The position numbers and the translations under genes are program-made. 8,872 nucleotides of DNA. Origin: Treponema sp. (lineage in GTDB: Bacteria; Spirochaetota; Spirochaetia; Treponematales; Breznakiellaceae). Within the stretch, counting starts at the first letter, position 1. Each line of letters opens with the position of its first letter. The notes beneath the pieces are model-generated. The model was not told the DNA's origin. It saw only the letters and a list, made by a program, of their open reading frames with translations, and searched no databases. The stretch lies in assembly GCA_031254385.1 (NCBI GenBank), contig JAIRUO010000212.1:1-8872 (forward strand). The letters run 5' to 3'. Positions 1-6,454 of this stretch are shown here, piece after piece.

Positions 1-299
1 CGTATATCCATAGGCGAAGGACTTATCTGCCCTGTCGAAGGGCTGGAAGTCCCCCATCCGCTAGGGTACTCCACCCGCACATTCAGCCTTGCAGCATTAG
101 CCCATGCAATCTCCGCATCAATCTTTCCAATGAAGTCCGGCTGGATAGGGCCGTTGAAGAGATCGCAGCTAATTAACAATGAGCAGAGAGCAATGAGCAA
201 AGGAAGACGAGCTATCTTAGAGTAATCTTTGCTTTGCTCTTTGCTACCTGCTCTTTGCTCTTTATTTTCATTGTTCACTATTAATTGTTCATTTTTCAT
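1..299 (-). CDS. Putative surface lipoprotein, 3' end outside the window
   Basis: A minus-strand frame opens at ATG 299-297 and stays open to the window edge (99 codons plus 2 bases). The first 30 or so residues are polar (MKNEQLIVNNENKEQ...). A hydrophobic stretch PLLIALCSLLISC then ends in a good lipobox, L-I-S-C, with the lipidated cysteine at residue 45 (codon 167-165). By analogy with other lipoproteins, the product would be cut before this Cys and anchored to a membrane. The mature part begins CDLFNGPIQPDFIGKIDAEI and continues with Trp-, Gly- and Ser-rich sequence. I do not recognise the family. A purine-rich GGGAGAAG precedes the ATG by about 10 bases; an in-frame GTG at 278-276 is an alternative start. 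The gene lies 51 bases after the cyclase stop, so it may be the last gene of that operon. The pre-Cys region is unusually long (44 residues) and is built from short repeats, so the true start is uncertain. Confidence 0.6.
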   Translation of the reverse strand, partial: MKNEQLIVNNENKEQRAGSKEQSKDYSKIARLPLLIALCSLLISCDLFNGPIQPDFIGKIDAEIAWANAARLNVRVEYPSGWGTSSPSTGQISPSPMDI

Positions 300-350
300 T
301 TTCTCACTTCTCCCTGTTCCTAACTCCCTAAGCCCTAACTCCCTTCTTCC
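166..350. repeat. Degenerate 14-15 base period repeats, pyrimidine-rich on plus strand
   Basis: The gap after the cyclase stop and the start of the lipoprotein gene are made of diverged short repeats with strong strand skew. Exact pairs are ATTGTTC at 270-276 and 284-290 (spacing 14), GCTCTTTGCT at 236-245 and 250-259 (spacing 14), and CCTAACTCCCT at 319-329 and 334-344 (spacing 15). The left end (182-192, AGCAGAGAGCA) matches 11 bases at 5448-5458, in the signal-peptide region of another gene. The part from 299 downwards is read as lipoprotein N-terminus; the part at 300-350 is untranslated leader. I cannot tell whether this is a mobile element or a locally expanded repeat. Confidence 0.65.
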
Positions 351-3029
351 CTACTTCTCCGTTAAATTATTCACCGCATCCCAGACTTCTGGTGGCGGAT
401 TAGTTTCATACTTCATACAGCGGCCTGCATAGAGTTCTGCTACCTTGTCTTTCGCGTCACGCTCCATCAGGGAGTGGAATTGTTTAGCTGCGGCTTTGAA
501 CTGCCTTAGCTCATATAGATTAAGTGCCTGTTCCCACTGAATTACGGTGTCTTTCTCATCGTCAGTTGCTGTGTGCATAAGGCCCAGAAGTTCGTACAGG
601 CGCAAGGGCGTGTTTATGCCTACGACTCGCACACGGTCAAGACGGCGCAGTAGGAACTCATCGCCGATTTTTTCCTTGGTGTATTCGCTGATAAGTATGC
701 CGCCTGTGTGGTACTGCTTGTTCACGCCTTCAAGCCGGGCAGCCAGGTTTACTGCGTTGCCCATTATCGTGTAATCCATTTTGTTTTCTGCGCCCATGTT
801 CCCTACAACCATTTCGCCGGTATTTATGCCTATGCGGGTAAAGAGCGGCACAGGGCTTAACCCTTCATCAACAACTACCTTGTTAAGCTCCCTTTCGGCG
901 GCCTTCATCGCAAGGGCGCTGCGGCAGGTCAGGTCAGGGTGGTCGGCACGGAACACCGGCGCACCGAAAAATGCGATAATCGCATCGCCTTCGTATTTGT
1001 CAATGGTTCCAAGGTTCTCCATGATGATATTGCTCATTGCCGTCAGGTAGCGGTTAAGCAGCTTTACTAACTGCGGCGCATCAAGCTTTTCTGAAATCGT
1101 GGAAAAGCCCTGAATGTCGGTAAACATTGCGGTCATTTCCCGCTTTTCGCCGCCCAGGTTAAGCTTGTCAGGGTTGTTGATTATGTCGGTAATCACTTCC
1201 GGCGCAAGGTAGCGAGAAAAGGCGTTATGCAAAAATGCCTTCTCGTGGCTTGCTGTAAGGAATTTGATGACCATGAGCGAGACATAGGTAAGCGCAGTGG
1301 CAGCAAGCGGCATGGCAAAGCCAAGGTAGGTTTTGAAGAGCGCAAAGATCGCAATAAAGATGCCTCCCAGAATCAGCAGTCCCGAAATGCCAGTTATTAT
1401 CGAAGAATAGGTTTCAAAGCAGCTGATAAGGAATCCGATTATCAGGGAAGAAAGAAGGGCGATAATTGCAGATACGTACCAGGGCGCATCGCTTAAGAAT
1501 TCCCTGGCCAGCATCATATTTGCGGCAACCGCATAAGTGCCCACGTTGGGGTAGTGCTCCTGAAAGGTAATAAGGCCGTTATCTGTCATTGATGTCGCAT
1601 CTGCGCCAATAACGCAAAAGCTGCCCTGTAAGGCAGAGGCTCCCCTCCGTATCTCTGCCATGCGGTCAAACTGGGCGCGGCATGCGCTGAACAGTATCTG
1701 CACAAAGTCTACTGTTTCCCAATCATCTCCCAGATCGGCGAGTATGCTTTCTTCGTAGCCGCCGTACAGAAACGCCTGGCAGGATTCAAAAAACGCCTGA
1801 CGTGCAAGGAGCCATTCCCCTGTAGCTTCCCTGATATCCGCAAATGCCTCATTCTTTATTATTTCTGATTCAACGTACCATTCCCAAGGATCTGCGCTGT
1901 CATCCCAATAGGTAAAAATACCTGCATCGTGCATCAGGGCCATGTTCTGTGCAAATACCGGCTCTATTATGGTATGCTGAATCAATCCCACAAGCGACAT
2001 AACCTTATAATCGGAAAACAATTTTTTAGGCCATTTTAATAGCAGCGTACCATCCTGTGCGCGGGGTATACGCAGATCACCGCCATCGCTCTTTTTCAGC
2101 GTGATAGCCCGGTCTGAAACTTCCACTGTCGAATATCCCATTCTTTCCCATAACGCCACAAGCGAAAGATGCCCGTAGTATGCGCCATTGTACTTTACCA
2201 GAAGGTTGATACGCCGCCTAATCCCGTCCGTGTCCGGGTTTGCGTTCACAAAACCCGCACCCGCTGCCCGGCTCATGAGTTTGCTTATGGCGGGCATTAC
2301 CCCTGCCATAACCGGCGTCCTTGTGTCCCCTGCCGATGCAACGGACACATTTTTAAGTGCGATATATTCTGCCAGATAACTGTCTATTTCGTTTATACCA
2401 AGGCTTGAGGATTGATCATTGGAAGAGCCTGCATCCAAAAAGTCTTCCGGCCTGAGCATGGTCAGCGTAAGCCAGGAACAGCCAGTAAAGGCCAATGCCT
2501 GGGCAAAGTATTCATCCACGTCCCTGGCTAAGAAGGAAAGGGATGCTTCTAGTTCACCCCTTACCGTATCCTGTATATAGCGTATGTCTTGTTTGTATAG
2601 TTCTCGTTCTTCCTGGCCAGTGGCAGGGTCGATCCCGTCAATTATAGCAACCGCGGCCTCGTCAAGCCAGGAAAACCCGGAATCGAGGTAGCGTCCAAAC
2701 ACCTCCGCCGCATAAGCCGGGTCAAGCCTGTACGGACTTTCATCAAGGTAACTCAAGTCGAAAGCTATAGCCTGCGCCCCAAGTTCCTTCAATAGTATCA
2801 CCACATCCGCCATTACTTCGCGCCGGAACGGGAAACCGCCTGCGTAATTGATAGAGTCGTCGTCCAGGGTCAGGACAAAGACCTTCTCGTTCTCTGTCAA
2901 CGATGGCAGGACGCGCAGGAACATATCAAAGAGCTTGTTGTCCAGCGAAGTAAAAAACAACAACGAAGACAGGGCGACAGCGGCCAGAGATACCCAGATA
3001 GAAGGTTTATTTCGCTTCGTTCTACTCAT
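351..3029 (-). CDS. CHASE2-domain class III adenylate cyclase with C-terminal TPR-like tail
   Basis: This 892-residue membrane protein should convert ATP to cAMP in the cytoplasm in response to a signal sensed outside. A TM segment (about 11-28) leads into a large periplasmic CHASE2 region (about 30-515; LTLDDDSI, AQAIAFDLSYLDE, GFVNANPDTDGIRRR). Three TM segments follow (about 517-537, 545-568, 571-592), then the catalytic domain (about 628-810). Visible class III residues are metal-binding D638 (FTDIQGF) and D682 (EGDAIIAFFG), Lys678, which favours ATP over GTP, T754 in the DYTIMGN segment, and transition-state N761 and R765 (NLAAR). All catalytic positions are intact. The tail (828-875) resembles one TPR hairpin. 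The sensory half looks long for the family, with a Trp-, Glu- and Asp-rich stretch at about 365-465. ATG 3029-3027 has GAGGA seven bases upstream (3041-3037). FecR-domain proteins are commonly found beside CHASE2 cyclases, as here. Its ligand is unknown. Confidence 0.92.
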   Translation of the reverse strand: MSRTKRNKPSIWVSLAAVALSSLLFFTSLDNKLFDMFLRVLPSLTENEKVFVLTLDDDSINYAGGFPFRREVMADVVILLKELGAQAIAFDLSYLDESPYRLDPAYAAEVFGRYLDSGFSWLDEAAVAIIDGIDPATGQEERELYKQDIRYIQDTVRGELEASLSFLARDVDEYFAQALAFTGCSWLTLTMLRPEDFLDAGSSNDQSSSLGINEIDSYLAEYIALKNVSVASAGDTRTPVMAGVMPAISKLMSRAAGAGFVNANPDTDGIRRRINLLVKYNGAYYGHLSLVALWERMGYSTVEVSDRAITLKKSDGGDLRIPRAQDGTLLLKWPKKLFSDYKVMSLVGLIQHTIIEPVFAQNMALMHDAGIFTYWDDSADPWEWYVESEIIKNEAFADIREATGEWLLARQAFFESCQAFLYGGYEESILADLGDDWETVDFVQILFSACRAQFDRMAEIRRGASALQGSFCVIGADATSMTDNGLITFQEHYPNVGTYAVAANMMLAREFLSDAPWYVSAIIALLSSLIIGFLISCFETYSSIITGISGLLILGGIFIAIFALFKTYLGFAMPLAATALTYVSLMVIKFLTASHEKAFLHNAFSRYLAPEVITDIINNPDKLNLGGEKREMTAMFTDIQGFSTISEKLDAPQLVKLLNRYLTAMSNIIMENLGTIDKYEGDAIIAFFGAPVFRADHPDLTCRSALAMKAAERELNKVVVDEGLSPVPLFTRIGINTGEMVVGNMGAENKMDYTIMGNAVNLAARLEGVNKQYHTGGILISEYTKEKIGDEFLLRRLDRVRVVGINTPLRLYELLGLMHTATDDEKDTVIQWEQALNLYELRQFKAAAKQFHSLMERDAKDKVAELYAGRCMKYETNPPPEVWDAVNNLTEK

Positions 3030-3051
3030 TTCTTATTCCTCGTTGCTTTAG

Positions 3052-3067
3052 GCGGCAGGGATGCCGC
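3052..3067. other. Perfect hairpin just upstream of the cyclase ribosome binding site
   Basis: GCGGCA (3052-3057) pairs with TGCCGC (3062-3067) around a four-base loop. It ends ten bases before the GAGGA of the cyclase gene on the minus-strand transcript. It could influence cyclase translation or message stability; that role is inference. There is no T-run, so it is a poor terminator. Confidence 0.55.
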
Positions 3068-3082
3068 TGTGACTACGGCTTT

Positions 3083-3145
3083 AGCTGGAGTTTTTTCTGC
3101 GAAAAAACTCCAAGCTGAAAATCCGCCCGGAGGCGGATTTTCAGC
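3083..3145. repeat. Two adjacent perfect palindromes between FecR gene and cyclase
   Basis: GGAGTTTTTTC (3087-3097) pairs with GAAAAAACTCC (3101-3111) over an 11-base stem with loop TGC, flanked by AGCT at 3083-3086 and 3113-3116. Immediately beside it, GCTGAAAATCCGCC (3114-3127) pairs with GGCGGATTTTCAGC (3132-3145) over a 14-base stem with a four-base loop. On the transcript the second stem starts five bases after the FecR stop and is followed by TTGGAGTTTTTTC, so it could act as a terminator or attenuator that lowers cyclase expression relative to FecR. The GAGTTT...AAACTC arms resemble hairpins at 5684-5698 and 7162-7186, which points to a dispersed palindromic repeat. Confidence 0.75.
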
Positions 3146-3149
3146 ACGG

Positions 3150-3548
3150 CTATTCAGCCGAAATGTCCTCATCCTGCGCGGCACTACTTGCGCGGGCCGA
3201 TGCTGTCGAGACCTGGCCAGTTGTACGGTTCACCGCGTTAGTATCAACCTGTGATACATTTCCGCTGATCCGCACCCCTGAGGCCGCAACGCTTAAATCC
3301 GCCACTGTGCCGCTGCGGGCTGCCGGTACCGTCAGTGTCCTGCTGCCGTCGTTCAGGGTCAGGACTGCGCCGATACCGGTATGGATAATGGTTTGGGCAG
3401 TAAGTATATCCCCGACTTTTACGTCTACCCTAACCCCGTTGGCCTCGCGCTGTACCCGGCCAGAAACGCTCTGTACCGTGTACGTCTGCGCAAAGGCGGA
3501 TACTGCCATTACGCATACAAGAACCACAAACAGAAAAAGTTTTTTCAT
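3150..3548 (-). CDS. Small secreted FecR-domain protein
   Basis: This 132-residue exported protein starts with a clear signal peptide (MKKLFLFVVLVCVMAVSAFA), with likely cleavage after AFA-Q at residue 21. The rest matches the FecR fold pattern: VQSVSGRVQRE, VGDILTAQTIIHTG, AVLTLNDGSRTLTVPA (about 24-80), where a strand-rich sheet carries the 'G..V......G..L..G..I.TG....L.L.DGS' signature. The C-terminal 45 residues are Ala/Ser/Thr-rich and probably disordered. It lacks the cytoplasmic and membrane parts of the anti-sigma FecR of iron uptake, so it is not that regulator. It is a soluble periplasmic FecR domain of the kind often encoded beside CHASE2 cyclases, and may bind the cyclase sensor or a cell-wall ligand (inference). 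AGGAG (3558-3554) lies five bases before ATG 3548-3546. It is 41 bases downstream of the barrel/TPR gene and 120 bases upstream of the cyclase. Confidence 0.88.
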   Translation of the reverse strand: MKKLFLFVVLVCVMAVSAFAQTYTVQSVSGRVQREANGVRVDVKVGDILTAQTIIHTGIGAVLTLNDGSRTLTVPAARSGTVADLSVAASGVRISGNVSQVDTNAVNRTTGQVSTASARASSAAQDEDISAE

Positions 3549-3574
3549 AGAAACTCCTTCAATAATTTTTAGCT

Positions 3575-3589
3575 GGCAATAACATTGCC
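3575..3589. other. Intercistronic hairpin directly after the barrel/TPR gene stop
   Basis: GGCAAT (3575-3580) and ATTGCC (3584-3589) form a perfect six-base stem with a three-base loop. On the transcript it starts on the base after the TAA stop (3592-3590) and precedes the FecR ribosome binding site by about 16 bases. There is no following T-run, so it is more likely to affect message stability than to terminate. Confidence 0.5.
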
Positions 3590-5569
3590 TTATTTACTCT
3601 CCTCCACGTTCTCTAGGCCACGTAAAGCGGTCTGGTTCTGGCTGTCTATTGCAAGGGCCTGGCGGAACCACCGTTCTGCTGTCGCATAATCTTTCTCGAT
3701 CAGGGCGAGGTTGCCCCTGTTGGTCATGGCAGGGACGGAGCCCATGGCGGCGGCGCGTTCGTAGGCGGCTTTGGCTTCGGGTATGTGGCCTATGCGGGTC
3801 TGCAATATGCCAATGCGGTTATAGAGGGCCATTGTGGGGTTTGTGCTGACCTGCGTCTGTACCTGAGCTAGAATAATTTGCAATTCTTGCTCAATGTACT
3901 GCGTCATTGCGATGTTTACTCTGTTAGTCGCTAATGCTAGGTCTGTGCGTACGGTACGGCCCCCCAATTCGGGCAGCGGGGCAGGTGGGTATATAGCCCA
4001 GGCATCTTCCACCATGACAAAGTCGGCTTCCTTTCCGGTGCTAAATGATTCATTGAGCACTGCCGCAGCCTCTGCCCAGGCAGCCGTAAAGCCTTCGTTA
4101 AAAGCGTTCATTGATAAGGGCAGCCACACTAAGCCGTCTATTATCAGAATCTTGTCCAGACCGTTAAACAGGGTTTCTGCCGCGCTCATGCCTATGCCAA
4201 GGGAAATGGCCACAAGGAAATCATTTTCTGTTCTGATAAAGGCTGCTGGAATGCCGGCGCACTCAATGGCCCCGGCATAGAGCAGGGCAAGGTCACGGCT
4301 GGAGCCGGTTCCGTAGGACAGGGTTTCTGCGGGGAACTGTGCCTGCGTTTCGTCCATGTAGGTGTCCGCGAGTTTTATACCCCCGGCCCGCAGCCCTTCC
4401 AGAAGCCAGACCGCATACTGGAAATTCCAGTTATGGCCGGTGCGCCTGTCGTTCCTCGCAAGACCGGCTATGTATTTTGCGTAAGCCAGGGTTTCAGGAG
4501 CTGTTGGGGAGATAAAGGCCGCTAGCGCAGCAAGGTCTCCGGCTGTTGTGCCTCTGCTGCTGGCTGCCACAATGATAGTCCGTATCACTTCCGTCTCCCG
4601 GCCCAGCATCTGGTAGCGTATAACAAGTTCGCCCAGTATGCGTCCGTTATCTGTAAAGCGCAGTATTTCCGGGGAGAAGTCTGCCAGCAGGGGCAACTCT
4701 GCGCTACGACCACGCGCTATAAGCGGAATTGTGCCGCAGGGGAATTCAGAGGCCGTGTATGGTGAGGCCCTAAAGCTTACCCTCACGTTGCGGATTTCTG
4801 CGTTTTCGTTATTGCGTATAATAACGCTTCCCAAGGCGTTAGTCTGGTACATCTGCATAAAGGAGGGGTATACCGCTTCGTACTGGTCAAAGGTCGCGCC
4901 AATTCCTTCGTTTCTGTTTGTGCCAGTCTGAAAGGTAATCTGCGCGGTCAACCCGGCATAGATCCCCGAATTCAGGATGCCACCGGCACCTCTGCCTGTG
5001 CCCTGATACTGCCGCCAGCCCGCATTAACTGCAAGGGTAAAGCCTGGCGTAAAGCGGAAGCCGATCTCTGCGCCGCCGCGCCAGAACAGACCAGGATTGC
5101 TCCTCTCCCCAGCATAAGCAGACTGGTACACGCCCGCCGCCCCGTCAATGCGGAAAAAGAGCCGGGACAGGGGGAAGTAATAAAGGCCGAGTACGCCGCC
5201 CGCAGAATAGAACGATACATTTTCTATGCTCTCGCCCTGCACGGCGTTAAGCGTCATCCCCGCTTCCAGACCTGCGGTATAGCCGAGTCCTAGGAGGTTG
5301 GGCCACACAGTAGAAAGGTCGATTTCAAAACCGAGTTCTCCGCCGCCGCCCATACTGTAACGGTTATTGGTGTTGCCTGCCACGTTGCCCGCGCCCATCG
5401 GGATTGAGACAAAGAATTTCGGGTGGAAGTTGAAATCTAAAGCAACTAGCAGAGAGCAGTTAGCAATGAACAATGTTAAGAAAATGAGGAGTGAGGAATG
5501 AGAAGTGAGGAATGAGCAATATCGTTGTTTGGGGGCTTTTGCTGTGCCCGTGGTTTTAGGTGATTTCAT
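3590..5569 (-). CDS. Exported barrel-like protein with pseudo-transglutaminase region and TPRs
   Basis: This is a 659-residue exported protein. A charged n-region is followed by a long hydrophobic signal (about 17-43, including LFIANCSLLVA), with probable cleavage near residue 43. Residues about 45-215 alternate Gly/aromatic strands (GELGFEIDL, GVLGLYYF, GGAEIGFRF, GIYAGLTAQITF), suggesting a small outer-membrane beta-barrel of about eight strands. Residues about 230-335 look like a beta-sandwich (VIIRNNENAEIRNVRVSF). Residues about 355-500 resemble a transglutaminase core (TGSSRDLALLYAGAIECAGI, then PAAFI and VWLPL), but the expected Cys of the G-x-C-x-D motif is Ser424 and no catalytic His is evident, so the enzyme is probably inactive. 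Two TPRs (about 579-646) close the protein. AGGAG (5581-5577) lies seven bases before ATG 5569-5567. It heads the gene cluster with FecR and the cyclase, suggesting a structural or signal-relay role in the envelope. No precise function can be assigned. Confidence 0.8.
   Translation of the reverse strand: MKSPKTTGTAKAPKQRYCSFLTSHSSLLIFLTLFIANCSLLVALDFNFHPKFFVSIPMGAGNVAGNTNNRYSMGGGGELGFEIDLSTVWPNLLGLGYTAGLEAGMTLNAVQGESIENVSFYSAGGVLGLYYFPLSRLFFRIDGAAGVYQSAYAGERSNPGLFWRGGAEIGFRFTPGFTLAVNAGWRQYQGTGRGAGGILNSGIYAGLTAQITFQTGTNRNEGIGATFDQYEAVYPSFMQMYQTNALGSVIIRNNENAEIRNVRVSFRASPYTASEFPCGTIPLIARGRSAELPLLADFSPEILRFTDNGRILGELVIRYQMLGRETEVIRTIIVAASSRGTTAGDLAALAAFISPTAPETLAYAKYIAGLARNDRRTGHNWNFQYAVWLLEGLRAGGIKLADTYMDETQAQFPAETLSYGTGSSRDLALLYAGAIECAGIPAAFIRTENDFLVAISLGIGMSAAETLFNGLDKILIIDGLVWLPLSMNAFNEGFTAAWAEAAAVLNESFSTGKEADFVMVEDAWAIYPPAPLPELGGRTVRTDLALATNRVNIAMTQYIEQELQIILAQVQTQVSTNPTMALYNRIGILQTRIGHIPEAKAAYERAAAMGSVPAMTNRGNLALIEKDYATAERWFRQALAIDSQNQTALRGLENVEESK
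5448..5520. repeat. Degenerate repeat encoding the signal peptide of the barrel/TPR protein
   Basis: GTGAGGAATGAG occurs at 5491-5502 and 5505-5516, spacing 14. AGCAGAGAGCA at 5448-5458 is identical to 182-192. The stretch is purine-rich on the plus strand and is read on the minus strand as the hydrophobic signal (residues about 17-41). Within the shared block both copies are read in the same frame (IANCSLLVA here, IALCSLLIS in the lipoprotein). Confidence 0.65.
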
Positions 5570-5623
5570 AGTGAAACTCCTTTGCGGGTAAATTAGGTGA
5601 TTGACACTAAAGCGCTACCAATA

Positions 5624-5639
5624 AATTTAACCTTAAATT
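5624..5639. promoter_or_regulatory. AT-rich inverted repeat, possible operator
   Basis: AATTTAA (5624-5630) and TTAAATT (5633-5639) form a seven-base inverted repeat around a CC centre, 55 bases upstream of the barrel/TPR start codon. Its symmetry and position suit a dimeric regulator such as the NarL-type protein encoded just upstream, but AT-rich symmetry can arise by chance. Confidence 0.3.
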
Positions 5640-5660
5640 AATCGCTAGGAAGCGGGGTTC

Positions 5661-5700
5661 TCGAACCTTTGGTTCGGCGGAGAGAGTTTCAAAAACTCCG
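5661..5700. repeat. Palindromic element, intergenic copy
   Basis: CGAACC-TTT-GGTTCG (5662-5676) forms a six-base hairpin. Seven bases later comes GAGTTT-CAA-AAACTC (5684-5698), overlapped by the alternative arms CGGAG (5678-5682) and CTCCG (5696-5700). The same order, a CGAACC/GGTTCG hairpin followed by a GAGTTTCA hairpin, occurs inside the kinase gene at 7138-7186 with a ten-base spacer. That supports one repeat family rather than two chance hairpins. Confidence 0.65.
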
Positions 5701-5816
5701 TTTCGTACCCGCACGTTCCTTGCGATTATGTTTGGAATTTTCGTATTATTTGTTCAGAAAAGGAAGGGCAATATGGGCATATTTTTAATACCAAACGGCT
5801 ACTTTTTGTGGCCAGA

Positions 5817-5834
5817 TGTCTACGCTAGTAGACA
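5817..5834 (-). terminator. Hairpin after the response regulator stop, weak terminator candidate
   Basis: TGTCTAC (5817-5823) pairs with GTAGACA (5828-5834) over a four-base loop, beginning 17 bases after the regulator stop on the transcript. It is not followed by a clear T-run, so intrinsic termination is doubtful. Confidence 0.35.
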
Positions 5835-5851
5835 CGGCTACGACATAAATG

Positions 5852-6454
5852 TTACGGGATAATTAACCCTTTGCTTACGGCATAGACGGCGAATTTGCTT
5901 ATGCTGTTAAAACAGGTTTTGTCAAGAATTGTCGCAATTATTTTTTTTACCAGCGATTCCGACATTGCCAGTTCTTTGACTACCTCGTTTCTTGATTTCC
6001 CCTGGCAGATCAGGCGGAGGACAGTAAGTTCCCTTTCCGTAAATTGTTCGGTGAAGGGCTTGTCCGACTCGCCGGGGTAAATGCCGTTTCCCTTCATGGT
6101 ATTATGTATTACAAAAAGCAAATATTCTTTTCCGCTGTCTTTGTTCATAAAACTGTGTACCCCGGCTTTTCTCGCTTTAGCCGCAAAGGTTATTTCCGGC
6201 AACCCGGTCATTATGACGATTTTTATTTCTGGCATTTCTTTCCGTATCTGTGCGGCAAAATCAATGCCGTTGGAACCGTTTTTGGTCATTACGTCCATTA
6301 ACACCAGATCCGGTTTTAAGTTACGGCATAATTCTGGGGCAAGGGAAGCGTCATCGGCTGTCCCGGTTACTTCCATATCGGGCTGTAAACCGATAACGTC
6401 TTTTAGCGTGTCAAGCAGCAGGGTCTGATCTTCCACTAATAAAATCTTAATCAT
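5852..6454 (-). CDS. NarL/LuxR-family two-component response regulator
   Basis: This 200-residue cytoplasmic DNA-binding regulator is of the usual length for the family. The N-terminal receiver domain (about 1-120) has the acidic pair E8/D9, phospho-acceptor D54 (LVLMDVM), T83 (VIMTG) and K105 (NKD), so it should be phosphorylated. The C-terminal LuxR-type helix-turn-helix (about 135-198) shows FTERELTVLRLICQGKS with NEVVKELAMSESLVKKII as the recognition region. Its ATG (6454-6452) lies inside the end of the kinase gene, with an 8-base overlap and only a weak GGGGGC upstream, so translation is probably coupled to the kinase. The overlap makes that kinase its likely partner. A run of eight A's on the coding strand (5948-5941) falls at the V-K-K codons of the recognition helix. 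Target genes are unknown; the cluster just downstream is the first candidate. Confidence 0.93.
   Translation of the reverse strand: MIKILLVEDQTLLLDTLKDVIGLQPDMEVTGTADDASLAPELCRNLKPDLVLMDVMTKNGSNGIDFAAQIRKEMPEIKIVIMTGLPEITFAAKARKAGVHSFMNKDSGKEYLLFVIHNTMKGNGIYPGESDKPFTEQFTERELTVLRLICQGKSRNEVVKELAMSESLVKKIIATILDKTCFNSISKFAVYAVSKGLIIP

Larger units (their letters stand above)
5570..5851. other. Intergenic region between response regulator and barrel/TPR gene
   Basis: These 282 bases hold no gene that I can support. They must contain the 3' end of the kinase/regulator transcript and probably a promoter for the downstream cluster, but I see no convincing -35/-10 pair on the minus strand. Visible structures are an AT-rich inverted repeat (5624-5639), a palindromic repeat element (5661-5700), a short AT-rich hairpin (5771-5782) and a hairpin near the regulator stop (5817-5834). 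ACGGCTAC is repeated at 5795-5802 and 5834-5841. Confidence 0.6.

Noticed and set aside
229..432. Plus-strand open frame of 67 codons, rich in Leu, Ser, Phe
   Set aside because: It is the reverse reading of the pyrimidine-rich repeat and the cyclase 3' end. It has no family resemblance and lies opposite two better minus-strand genes.
3163..3582. Plus-strand open frame of 139 codons opposite the FecR gene
   Set aside because: The minus-strand gene has a clear signal peptide, ribosome binding site and FecR pattern; the plus frame has none of these and is a shadow.
4972..5220. Second minus-strand frame of 82 codons inside the barrel/TPR gene
   Set aside because: It lies wholly within the 659-residue gene in another frame and has no recognisable domain.
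5601..5630. TTGACA with an AT-rich block 17 bases on, resembling a plus-strand promoter
   Set aside because: No plus-strand gene follows and the -10 match is poor in an AT-rich area, so chance is likely. An antisense RNA cannot be excluded.
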